Below, piece after piece: positions 51,546-59,703 of a DNA stretch of 64,000 nucleotides. The stretch comes from Acidobacteriota bacterium (GTDB lineage: Bacteria > Acidobacteriota > Terriglobia > Terriglobales > Acidobacteriaceae), in NCBI GenBank assembly GCA_003224755.1, contig QHZR01000107.1, forward strand, positions 1-64,000, given 5' to 3'. How positions within the stretch are numbered: position 1 is the stretch's first letter; every line of letters begins with the position of its first letter. The position numbers and the translations under genes are program-made. The notes under the pieces are model-generated. The model had not been told where the DNA came from. It saw only the letters and a list, made by a program, of their open reading frames with translations, and ran no database searches.

Positions 51546-53006
51546 TTGTCTGGCGCGAGCGATTCCGCCAATCAGCCGCATCTCAAGCGTGTCCTGGGAC
51601 GCTGGGACTTGGTGCTGCTTTTCGTCGTCGCGGTCTTTAATCTGAACGTGGTGCCGTCGATCGCGGCAAACGGCGGCGTCACGATCTGGCTGTGGATCAT
51701 TTCGATCCTGTTGTTTTTCTGGCCGCAAGGCATTGCCGTTATCGAGCTCTCGCATCGCTATCCGGGTGAAGGCGGCGTTTATCTTTGGGCGAAGAAGGAG
51801 TTCGGAGACTTCAACGGATTTCTTTCCGGCTGGTGTTACTGGACGAACCAGATGCTGTACGTTCCGACGGTGATGCTGTACTTCGTCGGTGTGTCTGTTT
51901 ATGTGCTCGGCAGCGGGCACGAGTGGCTGGCGGAAAACAAACTCTTTGCCCTGACGGTGTCGCTGGCGTTGCTTGCGTTGATTACGGCGCTGAATATTGC
52001 GGGGCTTGGGGTAGGGAAGTGGATCAATAATGCGGGCGCAATTGGGACCGGAATTGCTGGACTCGTTCTGATCGGTCTGGGCGTGATGATCTGGCTGCGC
52101 TTTGGCGCTCATTTGAGCGCTGCTGATTTCAGGATGCCGGCGGACTATCGCTCTGCGCTGAATTCATTTGGCGTGATTTGCTTCGGGCTGGTCGGGCTTG
52201 AACTGGCTTCGGTAATGGGAGACGAAATCCACGATCCCGTCCGAACTATGCCAGGGGCCGTCGCCTGGGGCGGCGTTATTTCTGGAGTGCTGTACATTGC
52301 GACCACGCTGACTCTGTTGGTAGCGGTTGGAAAGAATGACATCAGCATTTTGCAGGGCATCGTGCAAGCGGTCGGTCACATGGCGGAACGGGTCGGGATT
52401 GCAGGGATCACGATCCCGTTTGCGTTGATGCTGTGTTTCGCGATAGCCGGAATCGGTTCGGCATGGACCGGAGGCGCAGCGCGCATACCATTTGTCGCGG
52501 GCCTCGATTCGTATATGCCGAGTTGGATGGGAAAGATCCATCCCAAATACGCGACACCGCACGCGGCGCTGATCGTGCAGTTTGTAGTTTCAGCAGTGCT
52601 GGTAGTGATCAATTTTGCTGGCGGCATTCACGTGCAGGAAACTTTTCAGCGATTGCTGTCGCTCGCAGTGGTGCTGCAACTTGTGCCGTTCCTCTACATG
52701 TTTGCGGCGCTGGTAAAGTTCGGCTGGCTGGGCGATACCTCGGGCCGATACCGAAGAGGAATATTGTTCGCCGCGGGCCTGTTCGGATTTGTGACGACGT
52801 TTCTGGGCATGGCGCTGGTGTTTTTCCCGGCACAGCAGGTCACGTCCCTGCTTTCGTACGAAGTGTGGATGTTTGGCGGTACCGCGTTCTTCATAGCACT
52901 AGCAGCGTTTTTCTTTTTTGTGTATGGAAGACATAAAGTTCTGATCACGAATCACGTAGGGGCTGGTGCCCTCACCCGCCCGGTCGAGCGTGGCTCGACG
53001 AATTAG
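51546..53006 (+). CDS. APC-superfamily amino acid/polyamine permease
   Basis: The 486-residue inner-membrane protein has about twelve hydrophobic helices and APC motifs (LNVVPSIAANGGVTIWLWIIS in helix 1-2, HRYPGEGGVYLWAKKEFGDFNGFLSGW, FGLVGLELASVMGDEIHDP). It should import an amino acid or amine with protons. The TTG start at 51546 is supported by GAGGAG five to six bases upstream. It lies 60 bases after the aminotransferase stop and 12 bases before the dehydrogenase start, so it is in the catabolic operon. The last 15 residues (HVGAGALTRPVERGSTN) come from the dispersed repeat at 52955-52999. Confidence 0.9.
   Translation: MSGASDSANQPHLKRVLGRWDLVLLFVVAVFNLNVVPSIAANGGVTIWLWIISILLFFWPQGIAVIELSHRYPGEGGVYLWAKKEFGDFNGFLSGWCYWTNQMLYVPTVMLYFVGVSVYVLGSGHEWLAENKLFALTVSLALLALITALNIAGLGVGKWINNAGAIGTGIAGLVLIGLGVMIWLRFGAHLSAADFRMPADYRSALNSFGVICFGLVGLELASVMGDEIHDPVRTMPGAVAWGGVISGVLYIATTLTLLVAVGKNDISILQGIVQAVGHMAERVGIAGITIPFALMLCFAIAGIGSAWTGGAARIPFVAGLDSYMPSWMGKIHPKYATPHAALIVQFVVSAVLVVINFAGGIHVQETFQRLLSLAVVLQLVPFLYMFAALVKFGWLGDTSGRYRRGILFAAGLFGFVTTFLGMALVFFPAQQVTSLLSYEVWMFGGTAFFIALAAFFFFVYGRHKVLITNHVGAGALTRPVERGSTN
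52955..52999. repeat. Dispersed repeat forming the permease 3' end
   Basis: CACGTAGGGGCTGGTGCC is followed by CTCACCCGCC (one-mismatch version of the GC-rich hairpin) and then GTCGAGC-GTG-GCTCGAC, a perfect seven-base stem (52983-52999). CACGTAGGG...CCCTCACCCGCC also occurs at 34958-35010, again at the 3' end of a gene. Here it is translated. Confidence 0.65.
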
Positions 53007-53018
53007 CAGGAGGTCATC

Positions 53019-54500
53019 ATGCCAGCTGGAGTTTCAGCGGAAGTTAAAACTTATAAACTTTACGTGAACGGCGATTGGCTCGAAGGCGACTCGCGGAAGA
53101 CCTTTCCGGTTTACGACCCCTCGACCGAAGATGTTATCGCACAGGTCCCAGACAGTAATTCCAAAGACGTGGATCGCGCGGTAGCTGCGGCGAAAGCTGC
53201 TTTCGAAGACGGACCCTGGGCAATAACAACTCCGCAGGAACGCGGCCGCACACTCTTTCGTCTTGCCGAGAAAATTCGGCAGAACGTGCCCATGCTTGCG
53301 GAGTTGGAATGCCGCAACACTGGCAAACCGATTGTCGAAGCGGAATTCGATATCAATGATGTGGCCACCTGTTTTGAGTACTACGGTGGCTTAGCGACGA
53401 AGATTCTTGGCTACGTGAACCCTGTCCCGGATAATGCGGTGAGCCTCACGTTGAAAGAACCCGTCGGTGTTGCGGGACAGATTATTCCTTGGAACTATCC
53501 GTTGCTGATGGCAGCGTGGAAGCTGGCGCCGGCGCTGGCTGCAGGATGCACCTGCGTACTGAAACCCGCCGAGCAAACTCCGCTCACCGCCTTGGAGATG
53601 GCGAACTGGTTCTCCGAAATCGGACTGCCAGCGGGAGTGGTCAACATCGTTACCGGATTTGGCGAGACCTGCGGCGCACCGCTGGTTAAGCATCCCGACG
53701 TGAACAAGATCGCCTTCACCGGCAGCGCTCAAGTTGGAAAGATTATCGTCAAACAGGCGGCGGAGAGCGTAAAGCGCGTGACGCTCGAGCTCGGCGGGAA
53801 GTCTCCCAACATTTTTTTCGCCGATGCCGACTTCGAAGCCGCAATTGATGGTGCGTTGTTCGGGGTCTTTATTAATCAGGGCGAAGTTTGCTCGGCGGGC
53901 AGCAGAATTCTGGTGCAGAAGCCGATCTACAAGAAATTCGTGGACGCCATGACCGAGAAGGCGCGCAACATCAAACTTGGCCCGCCGCTCGAGCGCGAAA
54001 CTAAAATGGGCCCACTGGTGAGCAAAGACCAGTACGAACGAGTGCGTTCCTATCAGGATTTAGGCAAGAAAGAAGGCAAGGTCGCAATCGGCGGAGGTCG
54101 CGCGGAGAAATTTGCCAAAGGCTATTATGTCGAGCCGACCATCTTCTATGATGTCGAAAATAGCGCCCGCATTGCCCGCGAAGAGATTTTCGGCCCGGTT
54201 GCTTCCGTCATTCCATTCGATGACGAAAAGGACGCGCTGAAGATCGCGAACGATTCTCCGTATGGGCTTGCGGCAGCAGTGTGGACCCGTGACATCTTCA
54301 AGGCCTTTCGCGTAGTGAAGGCGCTGCGAGCCGGGATCGTGTGGGTGAATCATATGCAGCCGACGTACGTCGAAGCGCCATGGGGCGGGTACAAGCAATC
54401 AGGATTCGGGCGCGAGCTCGGCCCTTGGGGAATTGAAGAGTACCTCGAGACCAAGCAAGTGCACATCAATTTGAACGAGCAGCCGATTGGGTGGTACTGA
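53019..54500 (+). CDS. Aldehyde dehydrogenase, aminoaldehyde/betaine-aldehyde type
   Basis: A 493-residue NAD-dependent aldehyde dehydrogenase with a near-perfect AGGAGGT ribosome site. PWNYPLLMA is at 157-165 (catalytic Asn159), FTGSAQVG is the cofactor loop, Glu257 is in LELGGKSP and catalytic Cys291 is in NQGEVCSAGSR. The closest functional analogues by motif are betaine-aldehyde and 4-aminobutyraldehyde dehydrogenases (PuuC/GbsA-like). It would oxidise the aldehyde made by an aminotransferase. It is seven bases upstream of GabT, supporting the sequence amine to aldehyde to GABA or a related omega-amino acid. Confidence 0.92.
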   Translation: MPAGVSAEVKTYKLYVNGDWLEGDSRKTFPVYDPSTEDVIAQVPDSNSKDVDRAVAAAKAAFEDGPWAITTPQERGRTLFRLAEKIRQNVPMLAELECRNTGKPIVEAEFDINDVATCFEYYGGLATKILGYVNPVPDNAVSLTLKEPVGVAGQIIPWNYPLLMAAWKLAPALAAGCTCVLKPAEQTPLTALEMANWFSEIGLPAGVVNIVTGFGETCGAPLVKHPDVNKIAFTGSAQVGKIIVKQAAESVKRVTLELGGKSPNIFFADADFEAAIDGALFGVFINQGEVCSAGSRILVQKPIYKKFVDAMTEKARNIKLGPPLERETKMGPLVSKDQYERVRSYQDLGKKEGKVAIGGGRAEKFAKGYYVEPTIFYDVENSARIAREEIFGPVASVIPFDDEKDALKIANDSPYGLAAAVWTRDIFKAFRVVKALRAGIVWVNHMQPTYVEAPWGGYKQSGFGRELGPWGIEEYLETKQVHINLNEQPIGWY

Positions 54501-54507
54501 GCAACTG

Positions 54508-55872
54508 ATGGGCGTCATTCAGCTCAAAACCGATATTCCCGGCCCGAAATCTCGTGCACTCGCCGACCGCCGAGATGCTGCCGTGCCTCGCGGGCTCTCG
54601 CATGCGACGCCGCTGTACGTCGCGCGCGCGCAGGAAGCCTGGATTGAAGATGTGGACGGCAACCGCTTTCTCGATTTCGCCGGCGGCATTGGCTGCATCA
54701 ATACCGGCCATCGTAATGAGACGATACTGTTGGCGATCGAAGCGCAGCTGCAGAACTTTCTCCACACATGCTCGCAGGTCACGCCGTACGAGAACTATGT
54801 CAGCCTCGCGGAGCGGCTGAATCAGATCACTCCCGGCAAGTTTCCGAAGAAGACCATTCTGCTGAACACCGGCGCAGAAGCCGTCGAAAACGCGATCAAG
54901 ATTGCCCGCGCGCATACTGGCCGCTCCGGAGTGATTGCATTCGAAGATGCATTTCACGGGCGCACCATGATGGCACTTGCACTGACCAGCAAGACGCATC
55001 CTTACAAGGCGGGATTCGCTCCGTTCCCTTCCGAGGTTTACCGCATTCCTTATGCATATTGTTATCGTTGTTCCTATTCGCTGAAATATCCGTCATGTGA
55101 TGTCTACTGCGCGCGCCATCTCGAAGACACATTCAAGCGCATCGTTGCTTCCGAAGATGTTGCCGCAGTGATTGCCGAGCCTGTGTTAGGCGAGGGCGGT
55201 TTCATCGCGCCTCCGGCCGAATTCTTTCGCATTGTGATTGACATCTGCCGAAAGCACGGCGTGCTGTTCATTGCCGATGAAGTACAGAGCGGTTTCGGGC
55301 GCACGGGCAAGATGTTCGCATCTGAGCACTACGGGATCGAGCCGGATATGGTGGTCACGGCGAAATCGCTTGGCGGCGGCTTACCTTTGGCAGCTGTAAC
55401 GGGGCGTGCCGAAATCATGGATGCACCAGGTCCAGGAGGTCTGGGCGGGACATTCGCCGGCAATCCGCTCGCGTGCGCAGCCGCCAATGCGGTGCTCGAC
55501 GTGCTTGAGCGCGGAGATCTTCTGGCGCGCGCGAAGTCTATCGGGGAGCACTTTGATCGTCGCGCGAAAGATTGGGCGGGCCGATTTGATCTTATCGGCG
55601 ATATTCGTGGACTCGGCGCAATGCGAGCAATTGAACTCGTCAAATCGCGTAAAACCCGCGAGCCCGCTGCAGAAGAGACCAGGGAGATCACCCAATATTG
55701 CTACGAGCACGGACTGATCACGATTACTGCCGGAAGTTATGGCAATGTGATCCGCATGTTGGTTCCACTCGTGGTTGCAGATGAACAGATGGATGAAGCA
55801 CTTGACGTGTTAGAGAACGCGATTGCATCTGTCGCCCCTCAGCCGGCTGTTGCTGAGGCGGCAAGAAAATAG
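54508..55872 (+). CDS. gabT: 4-aminobutyrate aminotransferase (class III)
   Basis: From ATG at 54508 the protein has 454 residues and carries the class III signatures: DVDGNRFLDFAGGIGCINTGH, LLNTGAEAVENAIKIARA, FHGRTMMALALT, LFIADEVQSGFGRTGKMFA and Schiff-base Lys286 in VTAKSLGGGLPLAAV. A Cys-containing stretch (YRCSYSLKYPSCDVYCA) is typical of one GabT branch. It moves the amino group of GABA or another omega-amino acid to 2-oxoglutarate, giving a semialdehyde. Start chosen because the preceding stop is at 54498-54500; the TTG at 54487 lies inside that gene. Confidence 0.9.
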   Translation: MGVIQLKTDIPGPKSRALADRRDAAVPRGLSHATPLYVARAQEAWIEDVDGNRFLDFAGGIGCINTGHRNETILLAIEAQLQNFLHTCSQVTPYENYVSLAERLNQITPGKFPKKTILLNTGAEAVENAIKIARAHTGRSGVIAFEDAFHGRTMMALALTSKTHPYKAGFAPFPSEVYRIPYAYCYRCSYSLKYPSCDVYCARHLEDTFKRIVASEDVAAVIAEPVLGEGGFIAPPAEFFRIVIDICRKHGVLFIADEVQSGFGRTGKMFASEHYGIEPDMVVTAKSLGGGLPLAAVTGRAEIMDAPGPGGLGGTFAGNPLACAAANAVLDVLERGDLLARAKSIGEHFDRRAKDWAGRFDLIGDIRGLGAMRAIELVKSRKTREPAAEETREITQYCYEHGLITITAGSYGNVIRMLVPLVVADEQMDEALDVLENAIASVAPQPAVAEAARK

Positions 55873-55892
55873 GACTCTGGACGGTATAGAAG

Positions 55893-57383
55893 ATGACTGT
55901 TGCAGCACCGCCGCTTACAAAAATCCCGAACTACATAGATGGCCGATGGCAAGACTCCACCGCCAGCGAATGGCAGGACGTCGTCAATCCGGCCACGGGA
56001 GATGCGTTGGGGAGAGTTCCGCTCTCTGATGCCCAGGAAGTCGCGAAGGCCATTCAGGCAGCATCCGCCGCCTACCCGGCGTGGAGGCGCACTCCGCCGC
56101 AAGATCGCATTCAGCCACTTTTCAAACTGAAACAGCTTCTCGAAGATCATCTTCACGAACTGGCCCGCATCATCACCCAGGAAAACGGCAAAACGCTGGC
56201 CGAAGCGAAAGCCGAACTGCGGCGCGCGATCGAGAACGTCGAAGTTGCGTGCGGCATTCCAATGATGATGCAGGGCTACAACCTGGAAGACGTCGCGCGC
56301 GGCATTGATGAAACCATGATTCGTCAGCCGCTGGGTGTGGTTGCCGCGATTACGCCATTCAATTTTCCGGGCATGATCCCGTTCTGGTTTCTGCCTTATG
56401 CGATTGCTTGCGGGAACACTTTCATTCTCAAGCCTTCCGAACGTGTGCCTCTTACCATGCGCCGTGCCATTGAGTTGCTTGCGGAGACTGGCTTGCCTAA
56501 AGGCGTGGTCAATCTAGTAAATGGCGGCAAGGCGGCAGTGGACACGCTTCTCGATCATCCGAAAGTCAGAGCAATTAGCTTTGTTGGCTCGACCGCCGTG
56601 GCGAAGTACATCTATTCCCGCGCGGGAGCGAACGGGAAGCGCGCACAATGCCAGGGTGGAGCCAAGAACCACGTGATAGTTCTTCCCGACGCCGACATGA
56701 AAATGGCGACGCAGATCATCAGCGATAGCGCGTTTGGATGTGCGGGGCAGCGGTGTCTGGCAGTTTCAGTTGCGGTAACTGTCGGAGAGGCACAAAAGAT
56801 TTTTCGAGATTCTATTACGGAGGCCGCTGCGTCTTTGCGTGTGGGCAACGGACTCGACGAAGGCGTGCAGATGGGCCCGGTGATTACTGCGCAGAGCAAA
56901 GCGCGAATTGAGTCGCTCATCGAACGCGGCACGCACGATGGGGCAAAGCTGCTCCTCGACGGGAGGCAAGCGAAGGTCTCAAGTGCCGACAACGGCAATT
57001 TCGTCAAGCCCACCGTCCTCGACGGAGTTTCCGCCGAAGGCGATCTTACGGATACAGAAATCTTCGGCCCTGTCCTTAGCTTGGTGCACGCTCCTGACCT
57101 CGACGACGCGCTGGCATTTCTCGAGCGTAGCGCCTATGGAAACCAAGCTTCATTGTTTACCTCCAGTGGTTCGGCGGCGCGCAGATTCAGGTACGAAGCA
57201 CCTGCCGGAAATATAGGCATCAACATTGGGGTCGCCGCACCTATGGCCTATTTCCCGTTCAGCGGCTGGAAAGATAGCTTCTTCGGCGTGCAGCACGCAC
57301 AAGGACGCGACGCTGTCGAGTTCTATACCGAAAAGAAAGTTATCGTGGAACGCTGGGCCGCAGAACATTCGCGAAAATTTTAG
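55893..57383 (+). CDS. mmsA: Methylmalonate-semialdehyde dehydrogenase (CoA-acylating)
   Basis: A 496-residue aldehyde dehydrogenase of the MmsA/IolA branch: [30 protein letters not shown], and GGAKNH in place of the general-base Glu loop of other ALDHs, as expected for the CoA-acylating enzyme. Catalytic Cys288 is in [10 protein letters not shown]. It converts malonate or methylmalonate semialdehyde with CoA and NAD to acetyl- or propionyl-CoA and CO2. In this cluster it suggests that one aminotransferase yields malonate semialdehyde (from beta-alanine) or methylmalonate semialdehyde (from 3-aminoisobutyrate). Confidence 0.93.
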   Translation: MTVAAPPLTKIPNYIDGRWQDSTASEWQDVVNPATGDALGRVPLSDAQEVAKAIQAASAAYPAWRRTPPQDRIQPLFKLKQLLEDHLHELARIITQENGKTLAEAKAELRRAIENVEVACGIPMMMQGYNLEDVARGIDETMIRQPLGVVAAITPFNFPGMIPFWFLPYAIACGNTFILKPSERVPLTMRRAIELLAETGLPKGVVNLVNGGKAAVDTLLDHPKVRAISFVGSTAVAKYIYSRAGANGKRAQCQGGAKNHVIVLPDADMKMATQIISDSAFGCAGQRCLAVSVAVTVGEAQKIFRDSITEAAASLRVGNGLDEGVQMGPVITAQSKARIESLIERGTHDGAKLLLDGRQAKVSSADNGNFVKPTVLDGVSAEGDLTDTEIFGPVLSLVHAPDLDDALAFLERSAYGNQASLFTSSGSAARRFRYEAPAGNIGINIGVAAPMAYFPFSGWKDSFFGVQHAQGRDAVEFYTEKKVIVERWAAEHSRKF

Positions 57384-57386
57384 GAG

Positions 57387-57495
57387 ATTTGGTAATTGAG
57401 CAACGGGTAACTTGGTAATTTGATGCCATGTGACCGTATTGACTCGGGTCCCTCGCGATTGGTTTTCAAGTTACAAAATTACTCAATTACGAAAT
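57387..57495. repeat. Long imperfect inverted repeat between mmsA and the next aminotransferase
   Basis: The left arm 57387-57414 (ATTTGGTAATTGAG ... GTAACTTG) pairs with the right arm 57467-57495 (CAAGTTAC ... CTCAATTACGAAAT). The outer 14 bases match at 13 positions and the inner 8 perfectly, with a mismatched centre; the loop is about 52 bases. The right arm itself is built of eight-base units TACnnAAT (four copies to 57504). The element is AT-rich, unlike its neighbours. Confidence 0.7.
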
Positions 57496-57504
57496 TACAA
57501 AATT

Positions 57505-58800
57505 ATGTCTAACACTATCCAAAAATACAAAGACTACGTGATGACCGGCTTCATGAAGTCGGTTGCGCCCATTGCCATTGAACGTGCTTCCGGGTGCTCG
57601 GTCTGGGACGAAGCGGGTCGCGAGTATCTTGACTGCTTCTCCGGAATTTCGGTGGTCAATGCCGGCCATAATAACCCTCGGGTGATCGCAGCCGCGAAGG
57701 CGCAGATGGAGAAGCTCGTACACTGTGCATCGTACCTGTACCACGCGAAGCCGGTCGCAGATCTCGCCGAAAAGATCGCGCAGATTGCGCCATCCGGCCT
57801 AACGAAGACATTCTTCGGTAATGGCGGCGCGGAGGCCATAGAAGGCGCATTGAAGTTGGCCCGGCTCTATAGCGGCAAGCACGAGTTCATTTCCCTTCAC
57901 GCCAGTTTTCATGGGAGGAGTTGGGGTACCCTCAGCATCACCGGCAATCAAGCTCGTAAAAAACGCGGCGGACCCTACGCTCCAGGGATTGCCTTTGCGC
58001 CTACGCCTTACGTTTATCGCTCGTTGTGGCCGGACGATCCCGATCGTTGCGCGGCTCATTGCGCGAAGTGTCTCGATGATGTGATTCGTTTCGAGACCTC
58101 AGGCGACGTTGCAGCCTTTATCGCCGAACCGGTGCTTGGGGAGGGCGGCATCATCGTTCCTCCGGCGAATTATTTCGGCGAGATCAAGAAAGTTCTCGAC
58201 CGACACGGGATCCTCTTCATCGCCGACGAGGTCCAAAGCGGTTTCGGGCGCACCGGGAAAATGTTCGCTATCGAACATTATGGCGTCACTCCAGACATTC
58301 TGGTCACCGCCAAAGGCATCGCCGACGGATTTCCCCTCAGCGCCTTCACCACGCGCCCGGAAATAGCTGCCGCATACAAGCCTGGCGACCATCTTTCCAC
58401 GTTTGGCGGCAATCCGGTCTCATGCGCCGCTGCGCTCGCCAACATTCAATTCATGCAGAACGAAGATCTGCCCACGCGAGCAGCGAAAATGGGCGAATAT
58501 GCAATCCAAAAATTGCAGGACCTCCAGAAGCAAAATTCAATCATCGGAGAAGTTCGTGGGCTTGGTCTGATGATTGGTGTCGAATTGGTTCGCGATGAAA
58601 AGCTGACGCCGGCAAACTCTGAGGCCGAAGCTATCCGCGATTCACTGCTCCGCCAAGGTGTGTTGATCGGAGTAGGCGGCGTTTACGGCAACGTAGTTCG
58701 CTTCCAACCGCCACTCATCATCACGAAAGAGCAGATTAATCATGCGATGAGCGCCTTCGCCTCCGCACTAGCCGAAGTAGCGCAGCCGGCCACGGTCTAG
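57505..58800 (+). CDS. Class III aminotransferase (omega-amino acid/polyamine type)
   Basis: From ATG at 57505 the protein has 431 residues: WDEAGREYLDCFSGISVVNAGHNNPRVI, FFGNGGAEAIEGALKLARLYSG, SFHGRSWGTLSITG, EPVLGEGGIIVPPANYF, LFIADEVQSGFGRTGKMFA and Lys in LVTAKGIADGFPLSAF. It resembles alanine-glyoxylate and beta-alanine/4-aminobutyrate aminotransferases. It is the third class III enzyme in 9 kb and shares the EPVLGEGG block with the upstream GabT, so the two may be ancient duplicates with different substrates. The long frame from 57430 includes the inverted repeat and is not the start. Its stop shares CTAG with the convergent DUF4097 gene. Confidence 0.9.
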   Translation: MSNTIQKYKDYVMTGFMKSVAPIAIERASGCSVWDEAGREYLDCFSGISVVNAGHNNPRVIAAAKAQMEKLVHCASYLYHAKPVADLAEKIAQIAPSGLTKTFFGNGGAEAIEGALKLARLYSGKHEFISLHASFHGRSWGTLSITGNQARKKRGGPYAPGIAFAPTPYVYRSLWPDDPDRCAAHCAKCLDDVIRFETSGDVAAFIAEPVLGEGGIIVPPANYFGEIKKVLDRHGILFIADEVQSGFGRTGKMFAIEHYGVTPDILVTAKGIADGFPLSAFTTRPEIAAAYKPGDHLSTFGGNPVSCAAALANIQFMQNEDLPTRAAKMGEYAIQKLQDLQKQNSIIGEVRGLGLMIGVELVRDEKLTPANSEAEAIRDSLLRQGVLIGVGGVYGNVVRFQPPLIITKEQINHAMSAFASALAEVAQPATV

Positions 58801-59657
58801 ATTTCGTCTCCCGCTTCTTGCTGGCCCAAGTCTTTTGCGGGACTCAGCGCATGTCCGTCGCTCGCGTGGTGAACTTCAATTGTCCCGTTCACGTTGCGAA
58901 GCTTGATGTGCGCGCCGCCACCTCCGAGTTCACCTCGTAAATCATGCCCGACAAACCGGTGATTGTTGGTGTGCAGGCCAAAGTTGTTATCAATTCCGCC
59001 ATGTACGGTGGTCGCTTCGATGGTAGCTTTTGCGTCCGATGGCAACGTCAGATGCAGTGGCCCGTTTATCGACGATAGCTCGACGGAAGTTGCGAGGCGC
59101 TCAAGTTCGGCGTCAAGTGGCCCATTGATGGTAGCGAGCTTGAGTTCTCCGGCAAGTCCGCGGGCCTCGATCTTGCCATTGATGCACGAGGCGTGTACCT
59201 CGCCCCCGACGCCGGTGAGGTCCAAACCTCCATTGATGAGCTTGATCTCGTCCAGACGGGCCGACTTTGGCACGGTCAGTGTGTATTCGACTTCCGCCGC
59301 ACGATGATGAGAATTGCGCCAGCCAGTCTCGCGTTGGTGGTATTTAGTCTCAATTGATATTGAATCGGTATGTGCGTCCACAATAATTTCTTCGTCCTTG
59401 AGGTCTTGTTGGTCTTCTGCCCGCTTGATCGCGTCCACCTTCACTTCATTACGCTCCCATGCCGTGATGTGGACGGCGCCGTTAATGTTCTGAAGTTCAA
59501 TGCGGCCGTTGGCATTCAGCGGATACGTCTGGTGGAACTCTTCCATGACGACAGCATCGTCGTCAGACGCACGGGCAACTGCGACATTGAGCAGCAACGC
59601 GGCGCATGCGCCGAGGATTAACCCAAACCCGGGGGAAAATAGGCGGCTTTGCTTCAT
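58797..59657 (-). CDS. Exported DUF4097-family beta-repeat protein
   Basis: From ATG at 59657 (GGAGGAG four bases upstream) the 286-residue protein has a signal peptide (GLILGACAALLLNVAVARA) and a right-handed beta-repeat region with recurring Asn-Gly turns (LQNINGAVHI, KLINGGLDL, SCINGKIEA, ATINGPLDA, SSINGPLHL, RNVNGTIEV). This matches DUF4097 adhesin-like proteins. Function is unknown; they occur with anti-sigma or envelope genes. It follows the GT39-like gene by 46 bases on the same strand. Confidence 0.88.
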   Translation of the reverse strand: MKQSRLFSPGFGLILGACAALLLNVAVARASDDDAVVMEEFHQTYPLNANGRIELQNINGAVHITAWERNEVKVDAIKRAEDQQDLKDEEIIVDAHTDSISIETKYHQRETGWRNSHHRAAEVEYTLTVPKSARLDEIKLINGGLDLTGVGGEVHASCINGKIEARGLAGELKLATINGPLDAELERLATSVELSSINGPLHLTLPSDAKATIEATTVHGGIDNNFGLHTNNHRFVGHDLRGELGGGGAHIKLRNVNGTIEVHHASDGHALSPAKDLGQQEAGDEI

Positions 59658-59703
59658 GACTCCTCCAATCTGACTCGGCTTAGACGTGCAGTGTGAGAAA
59701 TCG

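Noticed and set aside
57473-57504. Short tandem TACnnAAT units resembling a CRISPR or satellite
   Set aside because: Units are eight bases with no spacers and no cas genes; better explained as one arm of an inverted repeat.
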